Shown piece after piece: positions 9,720 through 19,928 of a DNA stretch of 64,000 nt. The DNA lies in the NCBI RefSeq assembly GCF_947502395.1, contig NZ_CANMZM010000003.1:124001-188000 (forward strand), given 5' to 3'. A model generated the notes under the pieces. That model was not told where the DNA came from, searched no databases, and worked only from the letters and a program-made list of their open reading frames with translations. Numbering within the stretch: position 1 is the first letter of the stretch; each line of letters begins with the position of its first letter. The stretch comes from an uncultured Erythrobacter sp. (GTDB lineage Bacteria; Pseudomonadota; Alphaproteobacteria; Sphingomonadales; Sphingomonadaceae). The position numbers were made by a program, and so were the translations under genes.

Positions 9720-12392
9720 TTAAGCAGCAAGCTTTCTCAAAACGTAATGGAGGATGCCGCCATTGCGATAATATTCCATCTCATTTTCAGTATCTATACG
9801 GCAAAGTGCTGTGAATGTGAAGTTTGAACCATCCGCTCTTGCCGTCTCGACTTCAACATCTTGACCGGGTTTAAGGCTTGCGAGACCCTTAATCGAGAAG
9901 GTGCAATCGGCATCGAGATCTAGGCTTTGGCGCGTGTCACCCTCTTTGAACTGCAAGGGGAGAACGCCCATGCCCACGAGGTTTGAACGGTGAATACGCT
10001 CATAGCTCTCAACAATGACTGCGCGCACACCGAGCAAGATCGTGCCTTTGGCAGCCCAATCGCGTGACGAGCCAGTGCCATATTCCTTGCCGCCAACCAC
10101 GATAAGCTGCGTGCCGTTTTCCTTATGACGCATCGCTGCGTCATAGATCGGCATTTGCTCGCCATTGTAGGTGGTGACGCCGCCTTCAATTCCGGGGGTC
10201 ATCTCGTTTTTGATGCGGATATTGGCAAAGGTGCCGCGCATCATCACATCGTGATTACCTCGGCGCGAGCCATAGGAGTTGAAGTCCTTTCGAGCGACCT
10301 GATTGCCTTTGAGATAGGAGCCAGCAGGGCTGTCTTCCTTGATCGCACCAGCAGGTGAGATGTGATCGGTCGTCACACTATCGCCAAGGATAGCAAGCGG
10401 CTTTGCATCGACGATGTCGGTGATCGGTGCAGGCGTCATCTCCATGCCTTCAAAGTACGGCGGATTGGCGATGTAGGTGGAGCCTGCGCGCCACTGATAG
10501 GTGTCGGAGGGCTCAACCGTGATCGCCTGCCAATGCTCATCGCCGTCAAACACGTTGGCATAGCGGTCAACGAACATGGAACGATCAATATTGGCCGCGC
10601 GGTGCTCAGCGATTTCGGCATTGGAAGGCCACAGGTCTGCGAGCATGACGTCATTACCGTCTTGGTCTTGGCCAAGCGGTGTTTCGGTGATGTCTTCAGT
10701 CACAGTGCCTTTGATCGCATAGGCGACCACCAGCGGCGGGCTGGCCAAGAAATTTGCGCGAACGTCAGGCGACACGCGGCCTTCGAAGTTGCGGTTGCCT
10801 GAAAGTACGGAGGCAGCGACAATATCATTGCCGTTGATGGCTTGGCTGATGGGCGCCGCGAGAGGGCCCGAGTTGCCAATACAGGTTGTGCAGCCATAGC
10901 CCACGAGGTCAAAGCCTACCGCGTCGAGGTCATCCTGAAGCCCTGACTTCACAAGGTAGTCTGTTACCACCTGGCTGCCCGGAGCAAGTGAGGTTTTTAC
11001 CCAGGGCTTTGGCCGCAACCCGCGCTCATTTGCCTTCTTGGCAACGAGGCCGGCGGCAATCAGAACATCTGGGTTCGATGTGTTGGTGCAGCTGGTGATC
11101 GCCGCAATCACAACATCGCCATCGCCGATATCGTGATCGGTATCAGCCACATCTACGCGTGCCGGTTCGCTCTTCTTATAGACCTTCTCAAGGTCATCAT
11201 TGAACAGCTCATCCACCATCGGGAGCGTCATCCGATCCTGCGGGCGCTTTGGTCCGGCAAGGCTTGGCACCACGGTCCCGACATCAAGCGAAAGCGTGTT
11301 GGAGAACACCGGCTCATTCGCTGGATCAAACCACATGCCTTGGGTCTTGGCGTAGGCTTCGACCAGAGCGATTGTGTCCTCAGACCGGCCTGTTAGGCGC
11401 ATATAGTCGATCGTCTTGTTATCGATCCCAAAGAAGCCACAGGTCGCACCATATTCGGGCGCCATATTGGCGATGGTAGCACGGTCAGCGAGGGTGAGGT
11501 TCGCAACGCCCTCTCCGTAAAACTCGACAAAGCGGCCGACCACGCCGACTTCGCGCAGCATCTGCACACAGGTGAGTACAAGGTCGGTCGCGGTCACACC
11601 TTCGGCCATTTTGCCGGTAAGCTTAAAGCCGACGACTTCCGGGATCAGCATCGAAATCGGCTGGCCCAGCATGGCAGCCTCTGCCTCAATCCCGCCTACG
11701 CCCCAGCCAAGAACACCAAGCCCGTTGATCATGGTGGTGTGGCTGTCGGTGCCCACGCATGTGTCAGGATAGGCGACCAGTTCGCCGTTTTCGTCTTCGC
11801 TCGACCACACGCCGCGGCCGATATATTCAAGGTTCACCTGATGACAGATACCCGTGCCAGGAGGAACGGCGGAGAAGTTTTCAAAGCTCTCCGCGCCCCA
11901 TTTGAGGAAGTCATAGCGTTCTGCATTGCGCTCATATTCGAGCGCCATATTGGCTTCCATCGCTTTGGGGTGGCCAAACTCATCGACCATCACAGAGTGA
12001 TCGATCACAAGGTCAACGGGCACTTGTGGATTGATCTTGGCCGTGTCTCCGCCAAGTTTCTTGATCGCATCGCGCATGGCGGCCAAGTCCACAACGCAAG
12101 GAACGCCGGTGAAGTCTTGTAAGAGCACGCGGGCAGGGCGGTATTGGATCTCCTCGCCCGTCACTGGGTTCGCCTGCCAGTCGATGATGCCCTGAATATC
12201 TTCGCGCCCAACGGTGAAACCGCCATCCTCAAAGCGCAGCATGTTCTCCAGAAGCACCTTCATCGAAATCGGCAATTTCGACACATCGCCCATTTGCTCG
12301 GCTACTTTTGCAAGCGAGTAAAAGGCGTAGGATTTGCCGTTCACATCTAAGGTGGAGCGTGTGTTGAGGCTGTCTTTGCCGGTAGCGGTCAT
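9720..12392 (-). CDS. acnA: aconitate hydratase A
   Basis: TCA-cycle aconitase, interconverting citrate and isocitrate with a [4Fe-4S] cluster; 890 residues, typical for AcnA. The cluster ligands are visible in [18 protein letters not shown] (near 437) and [13 protein letters not shown] (near 500). C-terminal swivel-domain motifs [20 protein letters not shown] are also present. The ATG at 12392 ([12 protein letters not shown]) matches the usual N-terminus; the longer frame to 12488 does not. Apo-AcnA can bind RNA in other bacteria, but nothing here tests that. Confidence 0.97.
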   Translation of the reverse strand: MTATGKDSLNTRSTLDVNGKSYAFYSLAKVAEQMGDVSKLPISMKVLLENMLRFEDGGFTVGREDIQGIIDWQANPVTGEEIQYRPARVLLQDFTGVPCVVDLAAMRDAIKKLGGDTAKINPQVPVDLVIDHSVMVDEFGHPKAMEANMALEYERNAERYDFLKWGAESFENFSAVPPGTGICHQVNLEYIGRGVWSSEDENGELVAYPDTCVGTDSHTTMINGLGVLGWGVGGIEAEAAMLGQPISMLIPEVVGFKLTGKMAEGVTATDLVLTCVQMLREVGVVGRFVEFYGEGVANLTLADRATIANMAPEYGATCGFFGIDNKTIDYMRLTGRSEDTIALVEAYAKTQGMWFDPANEPVFSNTLSLDVGTVVPSLAGPKRPQDRMTLPMVDELFNDDLEKVYKKSEPARVDVADTDHDIGDGDVVIAAITSCTNTSNPDVLIAAGLVAKKANERGLRPKPWVKTSLAPGSQVVTDYLVKSGLQDDLDAVGFDLVGYGCTTCIGNSGPLAAPISQAINGNDIVAASVLSGNRNFEGRVSPDVRANFLASPPLVVAYAIKGTVTEDITETPLGQDQDGNDVMLADLWPSNAEIAEHRAANIDRSMFVDRYANVFDGDEHWQAITVEPSDTYQWRAGSTYIANPPYFEGMEMTPAPITDIVDAKPLAILGDSVTTDHISPAGAIKEDSPAGSYLKGNQVARKDFNSYGSRRGNHDVMMRGTFANIRIKNEMTPGIEGGVTTYNGEQMPIYDAAMRHKENGTQLIVVGGKEYGTGSSRDWAAKGTILLGVRAVIVESYERIHRSNLVGMGVLPLQFKEGDTRQSLDLDADCTFSIKGLASLKPGQDVEVETARADGSNFTFTALCRIDTENEMEYYRNGGILHYVLRKLAA

Positions 12393-12506
12393 GAGCGTAG
12401 TGTCCCTTTGGCTGGCCCCACGTACATCTCCTGTCCGCGAGGCGACATTTCCTGCAAATGATCTGGGCAAGGTAGGCCACCAGGTCAAGGCAAAGCCTTG
12501 AATGGG

Positions 12507-13409
12507 CTAGGTCTGGGCAGCCTCGGCCTTGCCAGTCTGCCCTTTTCGTGTAGCCAGCCAGCAACCGGTCACAATCAAGAGTGTTCCAGCGAGAGTTGGG
12601 ACTGTGACGGTCTCGCGGAAAAAGGCCCATCCGAGAACACTCGCCCAGATGAACCCAGAGTACTCGATCGGAACCAGTGCCTGTGCTTCGGCCCGTGCGT
12701 AAGCCCAGGCCAGTGACATGGCACCGAGCACGGTGAGCATGCCCGCTGAGACCAGGGGTACGAGCGCTTCGGTTTCAATCGGCGTGGCCAGGAAGGGTGC
12801 GAGCGCGAGCAACACAATGCCGCCTACGCCGCTGTGAAAGGTCGCAACTTCAACTGGCCCCGCCAGTTGCGACTGCTTGCGGATCACAATGAAATTGTAG
12901 GCATAGAGCATGGCAGAGAAGAGCAATGCGGCGAGGCCCAAAGCAACATCATCGTCAAAATTGCCCTGGCCAATTTTGCCGCTGATTATGACCAGAGTGC
13001 CTGCGAAGCCCAACAGGCTCGCGAAAATCGCCTTGGCATGGATTTCTTCGCCCAAAAGTATACGTGCAAGATAGAGCGCAATCAGAGGCGCAACGAAGCT
13101 GATCGCAATCGCTTCTGCCAGTGGAAGTTTCGTGAGCGAATAGAAGAAGCTCAAAGCCATAATGGCGCTGATTATTCCGCGCTCTAAATGCAGTTTCATG
13201 GTTGGACGGTCAGGCCAACCCGTGCGTTTCCAAAGCCAGACAGGAGCGATGATCGCTGCTCCAATGAGCGAACGCAGCACCGTTGCGGTGTATGTGCCCG
13301 TGGTGAGCGCAGCCTCTTTCATAAAGGCATCCATCATCGACAAGAACCCCACGCCTGCCAGGGCAGCGGCGAATGGGAGCCAAGGAGCGGATGATAGGGA
13401 CCGTGACAT
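12507..13409 (-). CDS. EamA/DMT-family inner-membrane transporter
   Basis: 300 residues with about ten hydrophobic segments in two EamA repeats. The internal duplication is seen in the matching ends of each half: LPLAEAIAISFVAPLIALYL near residue 95 and AQALVPIEYSGFIWASVLGW near residue 240. Drug/metabolite superfamily permeases export amino acids, nucleobases or other metabolites; the substrate is not predictable here. Stands upstream of acnA on the same strand with 114 nt between them, so probably its own unit. Confidence 0.88.
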   Translation of the reverse strand: MSRSLSSAPWLPFAAALAGVGFLSMMDAFMKEAALTTGTYTATVLRSLIGAAIIAPVWLWKRTGWPDRPTMKLHLERGIISAIMALSFFYSLTKLPLAEAIAISFVAPLIALYLARILLGEEIHAKAIFASLLGFAGTLVIISGKIGQGNFDDDVALGLAALLFSAMLYAYNFIVIRKQSQLAGPVEVATFHSGVGGIVLLALAPFLATPIETEALVPLVSAGMLTVLGAMSLAWAYARAEAQALVPIEYSGFIWASVLGWAFFRETVTVPTLAGTLLIVTGCWLATRKGQTGKAEAAQT

Positions 13410-13610
13410 TGTCGGTGCTCTCTAGTCACCTCTTGGCGTGCAGTCACGTGGATCAGTGCTATCCGTGTCGGGACAAGTTTTCACGGCCGATTCATCGCGA
13501 GGAAAGCTCTTGCAGTTGATAGCAGGGGCAAAGACACGATATATTCACCGTAACAGGGTTCGAACGTGGTCTAAATGCTCACATTGAGCAGGCTATATTG
13601 GGTGGAAGAA

Positions 13611-15002
13611 ATGCACAAACGGGTAGGCACTGTCATGATTGGATGGGTCGGAGCGGCAGCTTTGGCCACGGGTGCGCTTGCCCAAGAGGAGCAGGTTGAT
13701 CAGACACAGCCCGCAACTGAAGCTGATGCCCCGTCCGAAACTCCATCCGATACAAACTTCGACGAAGCATTCCCGCAAATGGTGTCTGAGCCGCTGGTGC
13801 AGGGCGATTTGGCGCCTCCCGGGCCCATCATTGAAAGTTGGGAACCCGAACAGGTCACGGCCCTTGTCGCGTTTATCGAAGGGATCGGGGCTGAGGGACT
13901 GGACCCAGCTGACTACGATGCCGAGGCGCTGAGGGCATTGGCTGCGGAAGGGCCTTCTGAAGCGCTCGACCAGCTCGCCTCAAAGAACTTTGTCTGGCTG
14001 GTTGAGGATCTGCGCGATGGGCGCACGCCGATGGAAGCTCGGGTGCAGTGGTTCGTGGTCGATCCCGACCGTGACCGGTTCCGTTCACGCGAACTCTTGG
14101 CTGAAGCCATAAGCACCAGCGATATCGCTGGAACGCTCGCCAAGCTTCACCCCACTCACCCTGACTACGCCGCCCTACGAGCAGCGCTGGCCGTGACCCC
14201 TATGGAGAATGCCGAAAAGCACAAGCTTATCCGGGCCAATATGGACCGCTGGCGTTGGCTTGCGCGTGATCTGGGCAACCAATATCTGATTACCAATGTG
14301 CCGGAATTTCAACTGCGCTTGACCGTCGCCGACAAGATCATCAGCACTTATCGCACTGTCGTCGGCAAACCTGGCCGCACCGCTACTCCGCAATTGGCCG
14401 AAGTTGTTTCAGGCGTTGTCTTCAACCCCACCTGGACCGTGCCCCAATCCATCGTGAAGGGCGAAGGGCTGGGCCAACGCGTGCTCAATAATCCGTCATG
14501 GGCGCGCTCGAAAGGCTATCGCGCAACCCGGCACGAGAGCGGCTGGATCAGCGTTGTACAACAACCCGGACCCACCAATTCGCTGGGCCGGATGAAGCTG
14601 GAGATGCCTAACCGCCACGCGATTTTCTTTCACGATACGCCCTCACGCCATTTGTTCAACAACGACATGCGCGCGCTTTCACATGGTTGCATCCGCACCG
14701 AGCGGGCTCTCGAACTCGCGATCACTATGGCAATACTTGGCAAAGGTGCGACACGCGATGAGGCGGTCGAGATCGCGACCTCCGGTGAGTACACCAAGGT
14801 GATGATTGAAAAGAAGATGAGCGCCTATATCACCTATTTCACCATGGGTGTGGACATTGATGGCGAGCTTCGGACCTTTGACGACATCTATGGCCGAGAT
14901 GCGCCGGTACTGGCGAGCCTCGACAAACCGCGAGTTCAGAAGCGCTCGGGCGAGAGCGATGATGAAGTTATCGTGATCGAGAACAACCCGCTGGCGGGTT
15001 AG
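13611..15002 (+). CDS. L,D-transpeptidase of the YcbB/LdtD type
   Basis: Periplasmic peptidoglycan cross-linking enzyme forming 3-3 or lipoprotein links. A signal peptide ends near ATGALAQ. A central helical scaffold domain has VALVAFIEGIGAEGLDPADY-like sequence, and the C-terminal YkuD domain carries the catalytic HDTPSRHLF...SHGCIR motif (Cys nucleophile in SHGCIR). At 463 residues it is shorter than E. coli YcbB (about 600). ATG 13611 (MHKRVGTVMIGW) is chosen because it opens a normal signal peptide; an ATG at 13575 is possible. Convergent with a second, different YkuD-type gene. Confidence 0.88.
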   Translation: MHKRVGTVMIGWVGAAALATGALAQEEQVDQTQPATEADAPSETPSDTNFDEAFPQMVSEPLVQGDLAPPGPIIESWEPEQVTALVAFIEGIGAEGLDPADYDAEALRALAAEGPSEALDQLASKNFVWLVEDLRDGRTPMEARVQWFVVDPDRDRFRSRELLAEAISTSDIAGTLAKLHPTHPDYAALRAALAVTPMENAEKHKLIRANMDRWRWLARDLGNQYLITNVPEFQLRLTVADKIISTYRTVVGKPGRTATPQLAEVVSGVVFNPTWTVPQSIVKGEGLGQRVLNNPSWARSKGYRATRHESGWISVVQQPGPTNSLGRMKLEMPNRHAIFFHDTPSRHLFNNDMRALSHGCIRTERALELAITMAILGKGATRDEAVEIATSGEYTKVMIEKKMSAYITYFTMGVDIDGELRTFDDIYGRDAPVLASLDKPRVQKRSGESDDEVIVIENNPLAG

Positions 15003-15008
15003 CCCAGC

Positions 15009-15764
15009 TTAGAACGCCCCTGGTACGTACCTCTGCATGGCACTCGGATTGTCAGGTGTCAGCATTTGCAAGTTCGGCTTGTTTAGCGCGAGCTGCTGTT
15101 CGCGGGACAGCATCGCGCCATCTTCCTGTATGCCAAGACTGTCAGTGTAGAGCAGCCGTCCGCCGGAAAGGTTCAAGAGGACGTGCCGGAAATCGTCGGT
15201 CCCAAAGACAAAGCACCCTTGTGAGCGGCCCATTTTGCCCCAGCGTTGCAAATGTGAAGGCTCGGCATAAGCCGCGCGGTGCATCACAATATAGCGGCGC
15301 AGTGCTGCTTCATTGGTGGGCTCCAGCCCACCAAGTCGAACAGATGTGCCATACCGCCCCTGATACCACTCCCAAGTGACATAGGCCCCGCGGCTACTTG
15401 CATGGGAGCCTTCCTCATTGGAGTAGCTATCGAGCCAGCCGTCATGGTTGCGATCAGAGCCAGACCCATGACTTACATGGAAAGCCTGAACCTCTTCGAG
15501 CCTTAGATTGACCAGATAAAAGCGTCGCTGTGCTGAATGCACGCCGTAGTCACAAATGCCGACAATATCGCGCCGCCAGATGGCATCGCCTGCCTTATCG
15601 AGCTCTCGCTTCGCCACTTCGAACAATGTCCGGTCAAGTGGTGTTCCTGCGCGCGGCCTTGCGGCCAGTTTCGCTGGTAATGCTGGGAGCGCGGCCGACC
15701 CGACCAGCGCAACGCCGGTGGCCAGAGAACCCTTCAAGAGATCGCGGCGATTCATATCGGACAT
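15009..15764 (-). CDS. murein L,D-transpeptidase catalytic-domain family protein (Tat-exported)
   Basis: 251 residues. The N-terminus MNRRDLLKGSLATGVALVGS is a twin-arginine signal. The mature protein has the YkuD_2-type pattern: HVSHGSGSDRNHDGWLD, then IVMHRAAYAEP and a catalytic-cysteine region MGRSQGCFVF. It differs from the classic SHGCIR enzyme next door; both genes end within 7 nt of each other, so the pair is convergent. A role in peptidoglycan editing is inferred from the family. Confidence 0.85.
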   Translation of the reverse strand: MSDMNRRDLLKGSLATGVALVGSAALPALPAKLAARPRAGTPLDRTLFEVAKRELDKAGDAIWRRDIVGICDYGVHSAQRRFYLVNLRLEEVQAFHVSHGSGSDRNHDGWLDSYSNEEGSHASSRGAYVTWEWYQGRYGTSVRLGGLEPTNEAALRRYIVMHRAAYAEPSHLQRWGKMGRSQGCFVFGTDDFRHVLLNLSGGRLLYTDSLGIQEDGAMLSREQQLALNKPNLQMLTPDNPSAMQRYVPGAF

Positions 15765-15808
15765 ACTATCTAACGGATAATGACGTTCCCGTGAATCCCC
15801 AAAAATCC

Positions 15809-17260
15809 TTAGTCTACCCTCTCGTGAATGGCTTTGGCGGCCATGCCCAATTTGATGACTCCGGGCATATTGGTCTTAATTTTGAGGGCGATATCGGAAA
15901 GCGCTTCAAGCCTAGGGTTGCCTTCCGCCATCATCCTCGCAATCGCTGGCCCCGTAGGATGCAACCGGCTCTTGGCATTGAAAGCATTGGTCTTTTCATT
16001 ACCAGAGAGGATCGCCGTGCTCATCAAATTGGACATCACCGCGTAAGGATAGGTTTCCGTGCTGTCGGTGAGCGGGGTTGGCGGGGTGAGATTATTCTTC
16101 TCTTGGTCCGTTTCGAAATTGGCCTCGATAAATGCTGCCATCGCGGCGCTGTATGGGACGAAGGGCGACTGCACAAGCTGTAGAGTGATCGTGTCGCCGT
16201 CAAAGAAAGGACGGGTCTTGTCGCGCTGTTCAAACGGCACAGCGCTGGCGGTGCAATTGATGAAAAGCGTGCCTTCGGGCATATCCACGCTTTCCCGGCC
16301 AAACACCATGGCCGAAGGCTCCAACGCGGTCACTCGCCTGTTACGATGGACCTTGGTGATGTGCCTTAGCAGGGCCACTTCGGCCTCAGAAATGACTGCA
16401 AAGTGGAACATTTTGGGTGTCACGCTCTCATCGATCCGCAGCATCGTGCCGCGCTCATCAAGCTTGGCAAACATCTCATCGCCGGTCTCAGATTCATTGG
16501 CGCATTCGACCAGATCGACCTGGAACTGCACCAAATCCTCAAGCCGGTGATAGGCAGGCTGAAGAAGCTTGCGGTTGAACATCCAACTGTCGCGCGGACG
16601 CACCCAGTCGATCTTGTCGGCTGGCACACCCGCCTCAAGCAACCAAACGGCTGTGTCCATAGCGGTCTTGCCGCCACCGATGATGCAATAGTGCTGAGGC
16701 AGATTATCTGTCTCCATCCAGAGCTTCGGCAAGTCTCCGGGCACCGCAAAACGCGTGCCTTCGGCAATATCAAAGCCCGGCGTGTGCGTCGCGGGGACGC
16801 TGGTCTTGAACCATGTGCCATCGACCAGCTTGCGACGCACAACAAAACTGTGTTCTTCGCCTGATAGGATACTGCGGGCGCTGTGCCGCCCACCCCGGCC
16901 GCTTAGATACTCGGTCAAAGGTAAATAGGTGACCCGACCACTCGGCACCAAACGCTCGGTCATCAGCTTGCTGTAATAGGAAAGGATCTCTGCATGTTTC
17001 GCGAGTGGATACATGCCAGCGTTGTGGCCATGCTCATCTACTCGGTCTGGGCACATCTCCATCGAGTTGACGCCGTAGGTGGCGCTAGGCTGGTGCAGGG
17101 CGACGAAGGAATAGGCATCGTTCCAATGCCCGCCGGGCCGTGCGTGCTTGTCGATTATCGTAATGTGGCAATCGGGATCTTCATCGAGCAATGTATCGAC
17201 AAAGGCCAAACCCACAGCGCCTGCGCCAATGACAAGGTAATCGGTTTCTTGGGACCTCAT
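15809..17260 (-). CDS. FAD/NAD(P)-binding oxidoreductase, flavin-monooxygenase-like
   Basis: 483 residues. An FAD-binding Rossmann motif opens the protein (YLVIGAGAVGLAFVDTLLDE, residues 8-27), with IIDKHARPGGHWND after it. A second nucleotide site, YCIIGGGKTAMDTAVWLLEAG, is near residue 195. The two-dinucleotide layout and GGHWND fit flavin monooxygenases and related oxidoreductases. No signal peptide. The substrate is unknown. Monocistronic, divergent from the exported gene at 17328. Confidence 0.82.
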   Translation of the reverse strand: MRSQETDYLVIGAGAVGLAFVDTLLDEDPDCHITIIDKHARPGGHWNDAYSFVALHQPSATYGVNSMEMCPDRVDEHGHNAGMYPLAKHAEILSYYSKLMTERLVPSGRVTYLPLTEYLSGRGGRHSARSILSGEEHSFVVRRKLVDGTWFKTSVPATHTPGFDIAEGTRFAVPGDLPKLWMETDNLPQHYCIIGGGKTAMDTAVWLLEAGVPADKIDWVRPRDSWMFNRKLLQPAYHRLEDLVQFQVDLVECANESETGDEMFAKLDERGTMLRIDESVTPKMFHFAVISEAEVALLRHITKVHRNRRVTALEPSAMVFGRESVDMPEGTLFINCTASAVPFEQRDKTRPFFDGDTITLQLVQSPFVPYSAAMAAFIEANFETDQEKNNLTPPTPLTDSTETYPYAVMSNLMSTAILSGNEKTNAFNAKSRLHPTGPAIARMMAEGNPRLEALSDIALKIKTNMPGVIKLGMAAKAIHERVD

Positions 17261-17327
17261 GCGCGCATTTTCCTTTGGGACCTAAGGGTTTGCTATGGTG
17301 CCTCTCGAATCACGAAAGAGACCAGAT

Positions 17328-17933
17328 ATGCTGTACCTAACACGCCTCAGAACCGTTTTTGCGAGTTTTTGCATGTTAGCTGCCGCAACCGCTGCGATGG
17401 CTCAGGAAGGTGAAGCTCAAGTGAGAGAGGATGCAGGCTCGCAGAGTTACGAGGTATCTTTGACTGAGCTAAAGATTGTGCGCAGCAGCCGGACGGATGT
17501 GCCTGGTACAATCACGGTAGAAACAGCCGAAATCCCTGAGCAGCCTACGCGGATACTCGATCAACGGGGCGCAGAGCGGATGATGCGCAATGAGGGCGTG
17601 ACGCTGCAATGGATCGATTGGGAAGAGCGTGGCCCAGTTTGGGTGGGCGTGACAGAAACCGGAAATTGGTCGCTTTTAGGTGGGCAAAGGGGCGAGGATG
17701 GTAGCTTGCTCGAACTAGAGGGGTTTGTAACGGAGATTGGCTCTGACTATTTCATTTATGAAGGAACGATCAAAATTCGTGGTGCTCCCGATGCGGATCG
17801 GGGATGTGGCAGAACTAAGCAGTGGCGCTTTGAGGTGACGCAGAACCGTTCCTACTATCGTCTGCGTGAATTTGAGTGGTGCGACAGTCTGACCGACTAC
17901 ATCGACATATACTTCCCACCAAGCCTTCGGTGA
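17328..17933 (+). CDS. exported protein of unknown function
   Basis: 201 residues from the chosen ATG, which opens a clear signal peptide (MLYLTRLRTVFASFCMLAAA then TAAMAQ). The mature part is beta-rich with several tryptophans (LQWIDWEERGPVWVGV, GNWSLLGG) and two late cysteines (RGCGRTKQWRF, EWCDSL) that may pair. An upstream ATG at 17295 would put charged residues ahead of the signal. Family not recognised. Convergent with the protease gene, 9 nt apart. Confidence 0.72.
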   Translation: MLYLTRLRTVFASFCMLAAATAAMAQEGEAQVREDAGSQSYEVSLTELKIVRSSRTDVPGTITVETAEIPEQPTRILDQRGAERMMRNEGVTLQWIDWEERGPVWVGVTETGNWSLLGGQRGEDGSLLELEGFVTEIGSDYFIYEGTIKIRGAPDADRGCGRTKQWRFEVTQNRSYYRLREFEWCDSLTDYIDIYFPPSLR

Positions 17934-17942
17934 GAATAGTGC

Positions 17943-18470
17943 CTAACTCCCGCTCAGCACCATGCGGTTGCCTTCGATCTGGACCGAGCTGATCTGGCCC
18001 AAATAGGACTGGCCCAGAAGAGAGATATCAAGGCCTTGAGGCACGATCATCGCCCTCACATTGCGCCGTGTGAACCCACCGACATCGACAACTTCGAGCT
18101 GTCGCTCAACGCCATAAACGGTGCCGCTGGCACCGCGTGCGACAGGGCTAACCTCACTTTGATCCCAGTATATGCCAGCTGCACGTGCATCCGATCCGGT
18201 AAGCGCAATCACACTGGCACCGGTGTCGACTAACATGCGGAGGCTTGCGCCATTCACGGTGGTGCTGGCGTAGAAATGCCCATCATATTCGCGCGACAAA
18301 GTGTGGGTGCCGGCGTTCCAATCACTTGTTCCGGCGGTTCCGCTTTGGGCAACTGCACTGCGCGGGACCCAATCGCCGCCATTGGGCGAACCATTGCCGT
18401 CAAAGCTCCCAGCGACAAGCGCTGCGAAGAGGCAAATTCCTGCAGTTAGGGCGAGCGAACGTCCAATCAT
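17943..18470 (-). CDS. retropepsin-like aspartic protease (clan AA, TIGR02281 type), membrane-anchored
   Basis: About 175 residues. A hydrophobic N-terminal segment (IGRSLALTAGICLFAALVAG), a linker, then the retropepsin core: LRMLVDTGASVIALTGSDA carries the catalytic DTGA, and QSYLGQISSVQIEGNRMVL is the family's C-terminal strand pair. One DTG per chain means activity requires a homodimer. Start 18470 gives a normal signal-anchor; an in-frame ATG at 18536 would overlap the HDAC-like gene by 41 nt. Likely the last gene of the ispG operon. Substrate unknown. Confidence 0.82.
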   Translation of the reverse strand: MIGRSLALTAGICLFAALVAGSFDGNGSPNGGDWVPRSAVAQSGTAGTSDWNAGTHTLSREYDGHFYASTTVNGASLRMLVDTGASVIALTGSDARAAGIYWDQSEVSPVARGASGTVYGVERQLEVVDVGGFTRRNVRAMIVPQGLDISLLGQSYLGQISSVQIEGNRMVLSGS

Positions 18471-18495
18471 GGCAGCAACGTCTAGGGCAAAAGGT

Positions 18496-19389
18496 TTAAG
18501 ACGCTCTAAATCTCGCGTTTTGTGCAGCGTTCTCATGGGCCATGGCGAGCATTGAGCGGGCGTGGCGTGCAGCCACTTCTCGCTGATCGTCGCCGTAACC
18601 TCCGCCCAATGCAGAGGCTATAGGAAGGCCCCGTTTTCTTGCTTCGCGCACAACAAAACGGTCGCGCTCAATCAACCCTTCGCTCGTCAGTGCAAGGCGG
18701 CCCAGTTTGTCGCCTTCGTGGGGATCGACACCAGCCTGGTAGAAAACGAAATCAGGTGCAAATCCTTCCAAAAGCTTGGGTAAATGGTTTTGAAGGACCG
18801 TCATATAGGCCGCGTCTGCCGTGCCATCTGGAAGGCCGATATCGAGATTGGAGCGTGCTTTGCGCACCGGAAAATTCTTCTCGGCATGGACGGAAAAGGT
18901 CACGATGTCCTCGCGCCCCGCGGTTAGACTGGCGGTGCCATCGCCTTGATGGACATCGAGGTCGACAATGAGAATGCGCTTCGCATCGCCCTTCGCGATC
19001 AAGCGATTAGAAGCGACGGCGAGGTCGTTGAAAACGCAATACCCGGCGCCTGTGTCTGCAAGCGCATGGTGGCTCCCCGCAGCGCTATTGGCAGCATAGC
19101 CGTGTTGCTTAGCGAGCTTTGCCGCGAGCCATGTACCTCCATTGGTATGACGCACCCGGTCGCGGATCGCTTCGGTGACTGGAAAGCCAATACGCCGTTC
19201 TTTGGCGTGGGGGACTTCTGCGCGGAGAACTTCATCGACATATTCAGGATCATGGACCGCTTCGAGCCATTCGCGCGGGCAGGGATCGGGGGCATGTTCG
19301 GTGATAGCGCGACCGGCACTTCGCAACTCTTCCATCACCAGGAAATACTTGTCGAACTTGAACGTGCCCCGCTCAGGTCGAGGCGCCAT
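18496..19389 (-). CDS. histone deacetylase-family (HDAC-like) amidohydrolase
   Basis: Bacterial class-II-type HDAC/acetylpolyamine amidohydrolase relative, Zn-dependent. Visible active-site elements are [37 protein letters not shown] (Asp and His zinc ligands) and [19 protein letters not shown]-terminal SALGGGYG completes the pocket. From the ATG it has 297 residues, but homologues usually begin with a stretch like [10 protein letters not shown], which is encoded in frame immediately upstream, starting at a CTG at 19419. That CTG lies 2 nt after the preceding stop with GGATAAGGG as ribosome site, so the true start may be CTG. Confidence 0.88.
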   Translation of the reverse strand: MAPRPERGTFKFDKYFLVMEELRSAGRAITEHAPDPCPREWLEAVHDPEYVDEVLRAEVPHAKERRIGFPVTEAIRDRVRHTNGGTWLAAKLAKQHGYAANSAAGSHHALADTGAGYCVFNDLAVASNRLIAKGDAKRILIVDLDVHQGDGTASLTAGREDIVTFSVHAEKNFPVRKARSNLDIGLPDGTADAAYMTVLQNHLPKLLEGFAPDFVFYQAGVDPHEGDKLGRLALTSEGLIERDRFVVREARKRGLPIASALGGGYGDDQREVAARHARSMLAMAHENAAQNARFRAS

Positions 19390-19421
19390 GTAGTCGGGGT
19401 GATGGACGACGTGGAGCAGGG

Positions 19422-19928
19422 TTACGCGCCCTTATCCGCCATGGTCACCAGCTCACCGTAAATCTCATCTTCGCTGCGGCTGGCAGTGTTGCGCCAGCTT
19501 TGAGCGGTTTCTGCATTGAGTGCTTCACCCTCGTGCGAAACCACCAACACGAGCGGCGTGCCTTCCTGTTCTCCAATGCCGAAGCGGTTGAGAAGATGCT
19601 GATTATGGCCATCACCGGCTTGTGGGTAGCCAACATTGATAAAGACCAGCTCGTAACGCTGTTCGATCATGCCGCCGATCCGCTCGCTTTGTGTCCACCC
19701 AGCAAAGGCGCGGCTGTCATGGCACCAGTTGGCACCAAAAGCGATGAGGACGTGAACTTGCCGCTCCTGCGCGCGCTTCAAAGCAGCGTCCACCGCCGCG
19801 CCCGCATCAATAGACGCATCGTAAAGCCGTGCCTCAGGGTAGTCATGGTCCCCCTCTGCGCCCGCTACCACAGCGCCGCCGATCACCAGAATGGCGGCGA
19901 AAAGGCCTGACAATATCGCTTTGATCAT
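19422..19928 (-). CDS. exported thioredoxin-like protein with CxxS motif
   Basis: 168 residues; a signal peptide ([20 protein letters not shown]) followed by a thioredoxin fold. The motif is [15 protein letters not shown]: WCxxS rather than WCxxC, so only the first catalytic cysteine is present. That suggests a monothiol or isomerase/redox-sensing role rather than a standard oxidoreductase. EGTPLVLVV supplies the cis-Pro loop. Overlaps the pentapeptide-repeat gene by 4 nt (ATGA). Confidence 0.8.
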   Translation of the reverse strand: MIKAILSGLFAAILVIGGAVVAGAEGDHDYPEARLYDASIDAGAAVDAALKRAQERQVHVLIAFGANWCHDSRAFAGWTQSERIGGMIEQRYELVFINVGYPQAGDGHNQHLLNRFGIGEQEGTPLVLVVSHEGEALNAETAQSWRNTASRSEDEIYGELVTMADKGA

